Shown here piece after piece: positions 33,694 to 42,088 of a stretch of DNA of 64,000 nt. The stretch is from Planctomycetia bacterium. GTDB lineage: Bacteria; Planctomycetota; Phycisphaerae; Phycisphaerales; SM1A02. Position 1 is the stretch's first letter. Every line of letters starts with the position of its first letter. Made by a program: the position numbers and the translations under genes. The notes beneath the pieces are model-generated. The model was not told the DNA's origin, did no database searches, and saw only the letters and a list, made by a program, of their open reading frames with translations. The DNA is taken from contig SYGQ01000010.1 of NCBI GenBank assembly GCA_005799475.1, positions 1 through 64,000 on the forward strand. Direction: 5' to 3'.

Positions 33694-33732
33694 GGCAGGG
33701 CGCGCGTCCATTCGCGCGTCGTGCCCTCTGCC
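33694..33732 (+). other. Imperfect hairpin between rpsO and pnp
   Basis: GGCA, GGGC and GCGCG on the left pair with GCGC, GCCC and TGCC on the right, with two bulges. In E. coli the rpsO-pnp spacer folds into an RNase III-processed hairpin used in pnp autoregulation; equivalence here is only a guess. Confidence 0.35.
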
Positions 33733-33807
33733 TTGGCCGGCCGAACTCCGCCGCCGTTGTTCTTCCCAGGCGGCACTCAAACCTGCCAAAGAAAGGCAAT
33801 CCGAATC

Positions 33808-36087
33808 ATGACAACCCGACCGCACACCATCGTTGAACGAGAAATCGGTGGCCGCGTGCTCCGCTTCGAGACTGGCAAGATCGCCAAGCTTGCTGGCGGC
33901 GCCGTCCTCGCCACCTACGGCGAGACCGTCGTTCTTGCCACCGCCGTCCGCGCCAACCCGCGCCCAGGCATCGACTTCTTCCCACTCACCTGCGACTATC
34001 GCGAGAAGGCGCCTGCGGCGGGCAAGTATCCGGGCGGCTTCCGCAAGAAGGAAGGCGCTCCGGGCGAGAAGGAAATCCTCACCATGCGCATGATGGATCG
34101 TCCGATCCGTCCGCTCTTCCCCGAGGGATTCGTCGACGAGGTCCAGCTTCAGGCGCTCGTCCTCTCCCACGACGGACAGAACGACTCAGATGTGCTGGCC
34201 TGTTCGGCCGCCAGCGCCGCGCTCCACCTTTCGGACGCGCCGTTCAACGGCCCAGTCGCGACCATCCGCGTCGGACGCATCTTCATTGACGACCAGCCGA
34301 CCTTCGTCATCAACCCGACACAGGCGCAGATGGAGTTCAGCGACTTGGACCTCGTGCTGTCGGGCCACTGCGACGGCGTCAACATGATCGAAGTCGGGGC
34401 CGCTGAGATTTCCGAAGCCGACATGGTGGCGGCGATCTCGCATGGCTACGAGAACGGCATCAAGCCGATCCTCGACATGATGAATGAACTCCGCACCAAG
34501 AGTGGCGCGGCGGCCAAACGCGCCGGCGAGTCCACTGCGCCGAGCGCCGAAGTCAGTGCGCTCGTCAAGGAGAAGGCCTACGACGAGTTGCTCAAGGCCC
34601 GTCAGATCCACGGCAAGCAGGCTCGCAACGACGAAGTCGACCGCATCAAGAAGTGGACGATCGACTCGTTCTTCACCGTCGCACCCGGGCTCGCCTACAC
34701 GGACCATGTCGCGGCGGAAAAGCGTCAGCGCGAGGCGAAGGAGGCGCTGCGCGTCCTTGAGAAGAAGATCACCCACTATCTCGTCGCGGAGAAGGGCGTT
34801 CGCGCCGATGGTCGCCCGCTGCGCCAGATCCGCTCGCTCGACATGAGCGTGGCGCTCTTGCCGCGCACGCACGGCTCCGCGTTCTTCCAGCGCGGCGAGA
34901 CGCAATCCATCGTGACCTGCACCCTTGGCACCACCAAGGACGAGCAGATCGTCGACGGGCTCCTTCCCGAGTACGCGAAGAAGTTCTACCTGCACTACTA
35001 CTTCCCTCCGTTCTGCACGGGCGAGGCCGGTCGCATCACCGGACCGGGCCGTCGTGAGATTGGCCACGGTGCCCTCGCCGAGCGGTCGCTTCTGGCGATT
35101 CTCCCGAGCGCCGAGGACTTCCCGTACACGGTTCGCCTGACGAGTGAGATCACCGAGAGCAACGGCTCGTCCAGCATGGCGAGTGTGTGCGGCGGTTGTC
35201 TCGCCCTCATGGACGCGGGCGTGCCGATCAAGGCCACCTGCGCGGGCATTTCTGTCGGAAGGTTCACCAACGCCCAGGGCAAGGTGACCCACGTCACGGA
35301 CATCATCGGCGAGGAGGACTTCTTCGGCGAGATGGACTTCAAGGTGTCGGGAACTCGCGAAGGCATCACGGGCATCCAACTCGACCTCAAGGCACGCGGA
35401 CTCGGCATTGACGAGATCCGATCGATCTTCGATCAGGCCAAGGAAGGACGACTCTTCCTCATCGACCAGATGGAAGGCGTCCTCGCCAAGCCACGCGCGG
35501 ACATCTCACCGCTGGCGCCGCGCATCACCGTGATCAAGATCGACCCCGAGAAGATTGGCAAGGTCATCGGACCCGGCGGCAAGATGATTCGCTCGATCCA
35601 AGAGCGCACGGGTGCGCAGATCGACATCGAAGAAGACGGCACCGTCTTCATCGCATGCGCCAATGCCGAAAGCGCGGCCCAAGCCCGCGCCGAGATCGAG
35701 GCGCTGGGCGCGGAGATCAAGATCGGCACGATCTACGACGGCAAGGTCGTTTCCATCAAGGAGTTCGGCGCCTTCGTCGAACTCGCTCCGGGCACCGACG
35801 GCATGGTGCACATCAGTGAACTTGCGCACGGCTATGTCAAGAGCGTGACGGAAGTCGTGAAGCTTGGCGACTCCATCAAGGTGAAGGTCATCAATGTCGA
35901 TGACACCGGCCGTATCAAGCTCAGCCGCAAGGCGCTCCTCGAGGTCCCGGAAGGGACGCTCGTGGGTGCCGATGGTGACGGCGGCGGCGGCGAGGGCGGC
36001 GACCACGGCCGTTCTGGCGGCCACGGCGGTGGTCACGGCGGCGGCCGCGGCCGGGATCGCGGACGCTCCGGAGGCCGCGGCCGTTAG
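33808..36087 (+). CDS. pnp: Polyribonucleotide nucleotidyltransferase
   Basis: Phosphorolytic 3'-5' exoribonuclease of RNA decay. From ATG 33808 it has 759 residues. Domains in order: first RNase PH domain (GGAVLATYGETVVLATAV, FFPLTCDYREKAPAAGKYPGGF), helical linker, second RNase PH domain (RADGRPLRQIRSLDM, HGSAFFQRGETQSIVTCTLG, VRLTSEITESNGSSSMASVCGG), KH (IDPEKIGKVIGPGGKMIRSI) and S1 (IYDGKVVSIKEFGAFVELAPG). The final ~30 residues are a Gly/Arg/His-rich tail beyond the usual end. An upstream in-frame GTG at 33721 falls in the spacer and lacks homology. Confidence 0.97.
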   Translation: MTTRPHTIVEREIGGRVLRFETGKIAKLAGGAVLATYGETVVLATAVRANPRPGIDFFPLTCDYREKAPAAGKYPGGFRKKEGAPGEKEILTMRMMDRPIRPLFPEGFVDEVQLQALVLSHDGQNDSDVLACSAASAALHLSDAPFNGPVATIRVGRIFIDDQPTFVINPTQAQMEFSDLDLVLSGHCDGVNMIEVGAAEISEADMVAAISHGYENGIKPILDMMNELRTKSGAAAKRAGESTAPSAEVSALVKEKAYDELLKARQIHGKQARNDEVDRIKKWTIDSFFTVAPGLAYTDHVAAEKRQREAKEALRVLEKKITHYLVAEKGVRADGRPLRQIRSLDMSVALLPRTHGSAFFQRGETQSIVTCTLGTTKDEQIVDGLLPEYAKKFYLHYYFPPFCTGEAGRITGPGRREIGHGALAERSLLAILPSAEDFPYTVRLTSEITESNGSSSMASVCGGCLALMDAGVPIKATCAGISVGRFTNAQGKVTHVTDIIGEEDFFGEMDFKVSGTREGITGIQLDLKARGLGIDEIRSIFDQAKEGRLFLIDQMEGVLAKPRADISPLAPRITVIKIDPEKIGKVIGPGGKMIRSIQERTGAQIDIEEDGTVFIACANAESAAQARAEIEALGAEIKIGTIYDGKVVSIKEFGAFVELAPGTDGMVHISELAHGYVKSVTEVVKLGDSIKVKVINVDDTGRIKLSRKALLEVPEGTLVGADGDGGGGEGGDHGRSGGHGGGHGGGRGRDRGRSGGRGR

Positions 36088-36141
36088 TCACCGCGCCCCC
36101 ACCAACCCTCACATAACCGCTATTGATTCAATGGCTTGCCG

Positions 36142-36170
36142 AAGGGGGCCCCGACACGGGGCCCCCTTTT
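36142..36170 (+). terminator. Rho-independent terminator after pnp
   Basis: AAGGGGGCCCC, loop GACAC, GGGGCCCCCTT, then TT: an 11-base perfect stem followed by T residues, 54 bases after the pnp stop. Confidence 0.93.
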
Positions 36171-36294
36171 CTGTTTCAAGTGTTGGGGTCATCCCAGATG
36201 CCTCCGCGTCGAGATTCCTCAAAATCTTCGTTTCCGGACGGTTCGTGTTGCCGATGCTCATTTTCGAGTCACAGTCCGAATAGGTTTTTTGCGT

Positions 36295-36299
36295 GGAGG
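36295..36299 (+). promoter_or_regulatory. Shine-Dalgarno GGAGG for the cold-shock gene
   Basis: GGAGG lies six bases before ATG 36306 and decides this start over in-frame upstream ones; the upstream 125 bases after the terminator would be its promoter and leader, with an oligo-T stretch at 36287-36293. Confidence 0.6.
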
Positions 36300-36305
36300 C
36301 TCTGT

Positions 36306-36560
36306 ATGGCTGACGACAACAAGCAAATCGACAAGGCCGAAGGCATCGTCAAGTGGTTTGACGCCCGCAAGGGCTTCGGATTTATCGTCGGTCCGCAGGG
36401 GCAAGACATCTTTGTCCACTTCAGCGTGATCGAGCAGGATCAGGGCTTCCGCACCTTCCGAGATGGCGAAAAGGTGGTCTACAGCGCGCAATCCGGTGCG
36501 AAGGGTTGGGCGGCAACGCATGCCCGTGCGTTCGCTCCCGCGCCGCTTCAAGCGTCCTAG
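36306..36560 (+). CDS. Cold-shock-domain protein (CspA family)
   Basis: Single-stranded nucleic acid binding OB fold; RNA chaperone. The 84-residue protein has GIVKWFDARKGFGFIVGPQG with RNP1 (KGFGFI) and DIFVHFSVI with RNP2 (VHF), then FRTFRDGEKVVYSAQSGAKG. The N-terminus has ten extra charged residues and the C-terminus ends in a short Ala/Pro tail compared with the 66-70 residue classic CSPs. It is single between the pnp terminator and the histidine kinase. Whether it is cold-inducible cannot be seen. Confidence 0.95.
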   Translation: MADDNKQIDKAEGIVKWFDARKGFGFIVGPQGQDIFVHFSVIEQDQGFRTFRDGEKVVYSAQSGAKGWAATHARAFAPAPLQAS

Positions 36561-36570
36561 GTCGCTCGCG

Positions 36571-36576
36571 TACCTT
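36571..36576 (+). promoter_or_regulatory. -10-like hexamer TACCTT for the histidine kinase gene
   Basis: TACCTT ends 8 bases before the TTG at 36585 and supports that unusual start codon. Confidence 0.4.
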
Positions 36577-36584
36577 GACCGGTA

Positions 36585-37490
36585 TTGGGCCTTTCCATCG
36601 CCAGTGATGGTCACTTCATCGTCGGTTTGCTGATCGGTGGGGCGGTCGGTGCCGGATTCGTGGCGCTTGTGCTGCGCCAACGGATCGATCGGCGTCTTCG
36701 CCGCAGCGCACTCTCCCGACATCGAGACGCCCTCGTGGGAACCTCCATCGCTCCGGGGATCTCCGAAGCCGGATCGCTCACGGGCGGGCTCGCGCACGAG
36801 ATCAAGAACCCGCTCTCGAGCATCGTCTTGAACGCCCAGTTACTGCGCGAGTCGATCCTTGATGCGAAGCTCTCCGAGGACGAGTCGCGGCAGCTCGTGC
36901 GGCGGATCGACAGCCTCGCCCGCGAGACGAGTCGACTCCGAGACATTCTTGAGGACTTCCTTCGGTATGCCGGTCGCATTCGGCTCGACACCGTCGAGTG
37001 TGACTTGCGCGAGCTCGTCGAAGACCTCACCGACTTCGTCCATCCGCAATGCGAACGCGACAGCATCCTCGTGCGAACGGACCTGCCTCGCGCCGTGGTG
37101 TCGGCCCCTGTGGATGCGGGTCTCCTCAAGCAGGCGCTCCTCAATCTGATGCTCAACGCGATGCAGGCGATGGCGGGGACAGATCCGGGTTCCCGACGCG
37201 AACTCATCGTGCGGGTGGACCCCCCTGAATCCCCTCAACGGCGCATCCACATCATTGATACCGGGCCGGGGGTGCCCGATCATCTGCGCGAGGAAATCTT
37301 CCGGCCGTATGTCACCACCAAGAAGGAAGGGAGCGGACTCGGACTCGCCGTCGCCAAGCGAATCGTCGAGGAGCACGGGGGATCGATCGCGATCTTTTCC
37401 GACCTCGGTCGCGGCAGCGACTTTGTGGTGACGCTCCCCGAGCGCGCCACGAAGACCCCGAGCCTCAGTCCAGCCAATCCTTCGCCTTGA
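36585..37490 (+). CDS. Sensor histidine kinase, orphan
   Basis: Autophosphorylating kinase of a two-component pair; its response regulator is not adjacent. The 301-residue protein starts at TTG 36585 and has one N-terminal helix (about 11-31), a short linker, HisKA with LTGGLAHEIKNPLSS (phospho-acceptor His71) and HATPase_c with LMLNAMQAM (N box), IDTGPGVPDHLREEIFRPYVTTK (G1/F box) and GSGLGLAVAKRIVEEHGG (G2). It lacks any periplasmic or PAS input domain, so the signal must be read by the helix or a partner. Its end overlaps the topoisomerase gene on the other strand by 26 bases. Confidence 0.93.
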   Translation: MGLSIASDGHFIVGLLIGGAVGAGFVALVLRQRIDRRLRRSALSRHRDALVGTSIAPGISEAGSLTGGLAHEIKNPLSSIVLNAQLLRESILDAKLSEDESRQLVRRIDSLARETSRLRDILEDFLRYAGRIRLDTVECDLRELVEDLTDFVHPQCERDSILVRTDLPRAVVSAPVDAGLLKQALLNLMLNAMQAMAGTDPGSRRELIVRVDPPESPQRRIHIIDTGPGVPDHLREEIFRPYVTTKKEGSGLGLAVAKRIVEEHGGSIAIFSDLGRGSDFVVTLPERATKTPSLSPANPSP

Positions 37491-38583
37491 GCCGCTCGGG
37501 GACATACACCTCCGTCACATAGGAAATGTCCTTGGTGATGAGCGACTCCACTTCCATCTTGAAGCCGTTGCGAAGCATCGCCTGGATCTCCTTCTGCCAC
37601 GGCTTCTTCTTGGCGAACCACGGGTACTCCGCGATCTGCTTCGCCCGCTCGGTGTCCCGATCATTGAGCGAAATCTTGACATCCCCAGAGAGACCACAGC
37701 GCTCAAAGTCAGCGGCACGGATGCCGAGGTACCTCGCGTCCGGGATCGCCATGCGCTCACTCTCGAAGGCAAGATTGATCGAACCCTGCTTGATCACCGA
37801 ATAGATGTAGTGACCCCACGGGTCGCAGTCGAGGAGGCAGATGATCGGAAGCCCGAGCTCCTTGTTGAGTCGGTAGAGCAATCGGCGCACGCCCCGAGGC
37901 GGCTGCCCGCTGCCCTCCGTGAGGATGCAATTGTGCGTCTCCCAGAAGCGGTCCTCGTTGAACCGACTCCACACGGTGTCTTTCTCGACATGCAGGACGA
38001 ACTTGGCCTCGCACTTTCCGAACTGAATGACCGAAGGTTCGCAGATCGACGGGATGGCGTACCCACCCGTCCCCATGTGTCGGCAGTCAATGGTGTCACC
38101 GTTGTCGACAACGGTGATGTTGCCGACCATCGTCCCGCGCTTCTTGGCGAAGAGGTGGAGGTTCTCGCGCAGCGTTGCGAGCGCGACCTCGATGTCCTCA
38201 AGGATGCCGTCGGACTCTTCCTGGTCCTCGAAGGTCTTCTCGTTCGTCCCCGCGATCGTGTGCAGGCTCTTGTAGTACATGCCGCGGAGACTGAGCGTTT
38301 TTTGCGCTTCGAGGAGGTCCTTGCATCCCTTGGACAAGAGCACGGTCTGCATGAACTTGCGCGCCTGCGCCGTGTTGAAGAGGTTCCGTCGAAGGGTCGC
38401 GTCGCCCATCTGCAAGAGCCGCCGCGCCTCGGAGTAGGTCGTATTCGAAATCGTTCGCATGGGCACATCAACGAAGGGATCGTGCTCGGCGAGTGCCGCC
38501 GTGGCGACTGCGGTGCCGAGGTTGCCGATCTTGCCGAGGGTCTCTTCGCGGACGCCCTTGCCAGTGCCTGCCTTGCGTGCCAT
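37465..38583 (-). CDS. top6A: DNA topoisomerase VI subunit A (Spo11 family)
   Basis: Type IIB topoisomerase subunit that cleaves both DNA strands through a tyrosine with two-base overhangs. The 372 residues have the winged-helix 5Y-CAP domain with SLRGMYYKSL (Tyr103/Tyr104; the second is probably catalytic) and a Toprim domain with the acidic residues Glu200 (LHVEKDTVW), Asp252 and Asp254 (LLDCDPWGHY). GQPPRGVRRLLYRL and LGIRAADFE are also typical of Top6A. AGGAGG, overlapping the top6B stop, lies four bases before the ATG, so both subunits come from one transcript. This is an archaeal/plant enzyme type, uncommon in bacteria. Confidence 0.95.
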   Translation of the reverse strand: MARKAGTGKGVREETLGKIGNLGTAVATAALAEHDPFVDVPMRTISNTTYSEARRLLQMGDATLRRNLFNTAQARKFMQTVLLSKGCKDLLEAQKTLSLRGMYYKSLHTIAGTNEKTFEDQEESDGILEDIEVALATLRENLHLFAKKRGTMVGNITVVDNGDTIDCRHMGTGGYAIPSICEPSVIQFGKCEAKFVLHVEKDTVWSRFNEDRFWETHNCILTEGSGQPPRGVRRLLYRLNKELGLPIICLLDCDPWGHYIYSVIKQGSINLAFESERMAIPDARYLGIRAADFERCGLSGDVKISLNDRDTERAKQIAEYPWFAKKKPWQKEIQAMLRNGFKMEVESLITKDISYVTEVYVPERLKAKDWLD

Positions 38584-38591
38584 CGTTCCTC

Positions 38592-40400
38592 CTAGACCGT
38601 GCCCTTGCGTTTGCGAGTCGACCGAGGCTCGTCGTCGCCGAAGAGCCCATCCTTGCCCTGAACCTTGCCGCTGCGTGGAGCCTCGTCGGCTTCAGGCGCG
38701 CCCGGCGCCCGGCCCGGAAGAATGATGACCGAGTCGTCTTTGCGGAGCGGATCGGCATCCTTCACACGACGCCCCTCCTCGTCCAGGACGGCGTCGGCTT
38801 CCTCAGTCTTGCGCTTGGCCACCTTGAGAAGTGAGTCGTAGATTCGCCTGGCACTCGTCCCCGTGATCGCCTCAGTGGCTTGGGAGATTTCGCCGATGTA
38901 GCGCTCAAAGATCGATCGGCGCTCTCCTTCGTGGCGCATGCGCTGGCGCCGACGCATGTAGATGCCGAGCTTCCGGCCGACTTCCTGAAGGGCCAGCTTC
39001 ATCTCCTTGCGAATCTCGTCGTAGTCCGCGATCGCTTCCTTGGATTCGCTGGTGAACGGCACCCACACGCTGGCCATGTGCACCATGACAACGATCGGGC
39101 CCTCAGGGAGCGAGCCGCGCGACTGGGAGATCCCGTAGTTTTTCCAAGTCGTCTCAAGAACGGCCTTGAAGGATGAGCACGCGGCCTGCTGGTAGAGCAG
39201 CGGCACTCGGTTCGCAAACCGGATGACACGGATCAACTCGTCCTTGGGGAGTTCGCCACCAAACGCGAGACCGACTTCGATGAGAAACGGGTTGCCGCGG
39301 TAGACATCGGCCGGCCGTGTACAGGCCGTAAAGAACTCCGCCTTCACTTCCTTCAAGAGCCCCGACAGGAGCGCCTTGGTACCGATGGGCACGAGACAGT
39401 CCGTGGCCGGTGCCATGATCTTGACTTCTTGAATGGCCTTGTAGATCGCCTCGGCTTCGGCGTGGCCGACTTGCTTCACCCAAGTGCGAGCGGTGATCCC
39501 TGCCTTGGCGCAGATGTCCCTCGAAACCGACGGTGAAATGCGCGAGAACTCTTCTTGCAGAAACCCACCGACTTGGGAGCGGTCGGTCCGTTCGAGCATC
39601 TGGATGAGGGTGCCCAACTCGATCCCTCGCGGATGCGGCAGAATCTCCTTCGCTTCGGGAGGGAGTTCATTGGTGCCGCGCTTGAAGTCGACGGTCTCGT
39701 TCGTGGGCGTGACGAAAGTGATCCGCGCGTGCGGATTCGCGATCGCCGTCTGGTCGAGGTATTCGTCGACGGACTGGCGCCCCTGCTGGTACTTCCCCTC
39801 CATCTCGATGGAGACTTGTGTGCCGTGGCCGTCTGCGAAGATGCCGTCGTCCTCGGGATGCTCGGTCTCGCTGACGACATCCGCTCGATTCTTCGAGGTG
39901 TCCATCTTGAGGAGGATCTCGACCGCGGGCTTTTTCTTGTGCGTCTTCGAGATGATGAGCACGGGCTGCCCCGTTGTCATCAGACCGTACATGCCGGCGG
40001 CGGAGATGCCGATCCCCTGCTGGCCACGGCTCATCTTCAGTCGGTGAAACTTTGAGCCGTAGAGCAGTCGACCGAAAACATTTTCGATCTGCCTGCGGAC
40101 GATGCCCGGACCGTTGTCGCGCACCGTGACCTTGAATCGCGTCTCCGATCGTTGCAGAAGTTCCACTCGGATATCGGGCAAGATGCCCGCTTCCTCGCAG
40201 GCGTCGAGCGCATTGTCGACAGCCTCTTTGACCGCCGTCAGCAGCGCCTTGCGGGGGTTGTCGAACCCAAGCAAATGGCGGTTCTTCGCAAAGAACTCGC
40301 TCACGGAAATCTCGCGCTGTTGCGCGGACATCTCCTCGGCGGACGCCCCACGGCGGCGTGTGGCGGGCTTGGTCATGGCGACATCGGGTGTGGGTTCCAT
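38592..40400 (-). CDS. top6B: DNA topoisomerase VI subunit B
   Basis: ATPase subunit that closes and opens the topoisomerase VI gate. The 602-residue protein has the GHKL domain: KEAVDNALDACEEAG (Glu59, Asp62, Asn63), DNGPGI (95-100), LLYGSKFHRLKMSRGQQGIGISAAG (ATP lid and glycine box in two parts, 112-136). Next comes the H2TH insert with LEEF-type FLQEEFSRI, and the transducer domain (IVVMVHMASVWVPFTSESKEAI). The last ~70 residues are a charged tail absent in archaeal subunits. The ATG at 40400 has TACACT nine bases upstream; ATG 40376 is an alternative. Confidence 0.95.
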   Translation of the reverse strand: MEPTPDVAMTKPATRRRGASAEEMSAQQREISVSEFFAKNRHLLGFDNPRKALLTAVKEAVDNALDACEEAGILPDIRVELLQRSETRFKVTVRDNGPGIVRRQIENVFGRLLYGSKFHRLKMSRGQQGIGISAAGMYGLMTTGQPVLIISKTHKKKPAVEILLKMDTSKNRADVVSETEHPEDDGIFADGHGTQVSIEMEGKYQQGRQSVDEYLDQTAIANPHARITFVTPTNETVDFKRGTNELPPEAKEILPHPRGIELGTLIQMLERTDRSQVGGFLQEEFSRISPSVSRDICAKAGITARTWVKQVGHAEAEAIYKAIQEVKIMAPATDCLVPIGTKALLSGLLKEVKAEFFTACTRPADVYRGNPFLIEVGLAFGGELPKDELIRVIRFANRVPLLYQQAACSSFKAVLETTWKNYGISQSRGSLPEGPIVVMVHMASVWVPFTSESKEAIADYDEIRKEMKLALQEVGRKLGIYMRRRQRMRHEGERRSIFERYIGEISQATEAITGTSARRIYDSLLKVAKRKTEEADAVLDEEGRRVKDADPLRKDDSVIILPGRAPGAPEADEAPRSGKVQGKDGLFGDDEPRSTRKRKGTV

Positions 40401-40409
40401 CCCGTTTCG

Positions 40410-40415
40410 AGTGTA
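40410..40415 (-). promoter_or_regulatory. -10-like hexamer TACACT for top6B-top6A
   Basis: On the minus strand TACACT ends 9 bases before the ATG at 40400, in the 80-base region divergent from ndk. Confidence 0.45.
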
Positions 40416-40464
40416 TCGGTCTCATCCGCCGGCCCCATTCCGGGCGCAATGACGGCCGCCTCGC

Positions 40465-40470
40465 TACCAT
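40465..40470 (+). promoter_or_regulatory. -10-like hexamer TACCAT for ndk
   Basis: TACCAT ends 10 bases before the ndk ATG at 40481. Confidence 0.4.
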
Positions 40471-40480
40471 CCCGCCCCCC

Positions 40481-40951
40481 ATGGAAACGAGCCTCATCAT
40501 CCTGAAGCCAGATGCCGTCCAGCGCGCCCTTGTCGGATCGATCCTCTCCCGATTCGAGCAGAAAGGCCTCCAGATCGTCGGGATGAAGTTGATGCGCATT
40601 TCCCAGGATCTCGCCGCCAAGCACTACAAGGACCACGCGGGCAAGCCCTTCTACGCGGGGCTCGTGAAGTTCATGACGAGTGAACCCGTCGTCGTCCTTG
40701 CGCTGCGCGGAGTCGGCGCCATCGGCGTGTGCCGGAACCTCATGGGTGCGACCTTTGGATCCAAGGCGGCCGCTGGGACGATCCGCGGCGACTTTGGGAT
40801 CTCCAACTCGTTCAACCTCGTCCACGGATCCGACGGCCCTGAGGCCGCCGCGCGTGAACTCGGCCTCTTCTTCGGACCTGGCGAAATCGCTGACTCGTCG
40901 CGGGCGATCGATACCTGGGTCTACGACTCGGCCTCTGGCAAGCCCGAATAA
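40481..40951 (+). CDS. ndk: Nucleoside-diphosphate kinase
   Basis: Balances NTP and dNTP pools by phosphate transfer through a phosphohistidine. The 156 residues contain the ATP-binding start LIILKPDAVQR (Lys9), FYAGLVKFMTSEPVVVLAL, RNLMGAT, GTIRGDFGIS and the active-site region FNLVHGSDGPEAAARE with His115. The C-terminal ~15 residues exceed the usual end. The ATG at 40481 directly yields the family start; the frame is open upstream but without homology. A small GCCCG/CGGGC hairpin spans the stop codon. Confidence 0.97.
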   Translation: METSLIILKPDAVQRALVGSILSRFEQKGLQIVGMKLMRISQDLAAKHYKDHAGKPFYAGLVKFMTSEPVVVLALRGVGAIGVCRNLMGATFGSKAAAGTIRGDFGISNSFNLVHGSDGPEAAARELGLFFGPGEIADSSRAIDTWVYDSASGKPE

Positions 40952-41092
40952 CGGGCAGGTGGCGCCGGGGCCTCGATGTTCGAGGAAAAATGCGGGGATC
41001 GCGGCGTATTTCGTGAACGCCGTCATGCTCATTGCGTATGGAGCGGTGGGTCAGCCCTGTGGGATTTCTCGCCCTTTGTGGAGACCGATCAG

Positions 41093-42052
41093 ATGGTTCG
41101 AACTTCAGAAAGCCATTCCCCACTGACACGAGCGGAACGCCGTTGCGCGGATCGACTTCGCGCGATTCCGGTCTCGTTCATGGATGACCCGAGATTCCAC
41201 CGCGCCGGTGCCGCGCGGCGCCTCTTCGACGACCCGGATCCCATCAAAGTTCCGAGTGTCGCGTGGTATCAGCCGCTGCTCGACGATCGCCGCCGCGATG
41301 ACGCAGCTGGGAGCCCGCGCCCGCCCAAGACGCTGGTGCTGAGCGCGGCGCAGGAACGGGTCATCTTTGGGCAGTTCAACTACGCACGATTCCGTATGTC
41401 AAAGTTGCAGCGATGCGCTCAGCGGCGTCCACTCGCGGCGGCGCAGACCAGAGAACTCCTCGGCTGGCACGATCGCGCCGAGTCATTGCGCTGGCAGATC
41501 GCCGAGACCAACCTCGCGTTGGTTCTTGCGATGGCCAAGCGTGTGCGAGCGGCCGATCTGGATTTCGGCGACTTGATCAGCGAGGGCAACATGGCGCTCA
41601 TGCGCTCGATCGACAAGTTCGACGCCACGCGTGGCTTCAAGTTCTCGACCTACGCCTGCCGAGCGATCCTGAAGGCGTACAGCCGACTCGGGATGAAGAC
41701 GATGCGCCAGCGCCAGATTGCGCCGGTCGAGTTCGACCCCGCCATGGAACGGGGGGATGCCGTCGCCGAGTCGCGTGCCCATTGCGACCGTGGCGTGCTC
41801 AGCGAGGTGAAGGAATTGTTCTCGGACAACGCGGCCTCGCTCACCGAGATCGAGCGCACGGTGATCTTTCACCGTTTCGGACTCGACCGTCCGCTTCACG
41901 AGGCGCCGATGACGCTGGAGCAGCTCGGAGCGATGGTCGGCGTGACGAAGGAGCGGGTCCGGCAGATCCAGTCGCGCGCACTCTCAAAGATGCGCGTGGC
42001 ACTCGAGTCGCTGCGCCCACGAGCGTCAGTCATCGACGCCTTCCCGAACTAG
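41093..42052 (+). CDS. Sigma-70-family RNA polymerase sigma factor (alternative)
   Basis: Encodes 319 residues from ATG 41093. LSAAQERVIFGQFNYARFRM (about 85-105) resembles region 1.2. Region 2 is ETNLALVLAMAKRV, DLDFGDLISEGNMALMRSIDKF and GFKFSTYACRAILKAYSRL. Region 4 is MTLEQLGAMVGVTKERVRQIQSRAL. Region 3 is short. The pattern is of a group 2/3 sigma rather than RpoD or ECF, and similar proteins are numerous in planctomycetes. An in-frame ATG at 40976 would add 39 residues with no resemblance. GGAG lies upstream of 41093 at a nine-base spacing. The target genes are unknown. Confidence 0.9.
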   Translation: MVRTSESHSPLTRAERRCADRLRAIPVSFMDDPRFHRAGAARRLFDDPDPIKVPSVAWYQPLLDDRRRDDAAGSPRPPKTLVLSAAQERVIFGQFNYARFRMSKLQRCAQRRPLAAAQTRELLGWHDRAESLRWQIAETNLALVLAMAKRVRAADLDFGDLISEGNMALMRSIDKFDATRGFKFSTYACRAILKAYSRLGMKTMRQRQIAPVEFDPAMERGDAVAESRAHCDRGVLSEVKELFSDNAASLTEIERTVIFHRFGLDRPLHEAPMTLEQLGAMVGVTKERVRQIQSRALSKMRVALESLRPRASVIDAFPN

Positions 42053-42088
42053 CTCCCACGGCTGCAGCGATCGACAGACCCGGCGTCG

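Noticed and set aside
40942..40956. Terminator after ndk
   Set aside because: GCCCG/CGGGC is only a five-base stem over the stop codon and lacks a T run.
40976..41092. Earlier ATG for the sigma-70-type factor
   Set aside because: The added residues have no sigma similarity and no ribosome-binding site or TANNNT signal precedes the ATG; 41093 has GGAG upstream.
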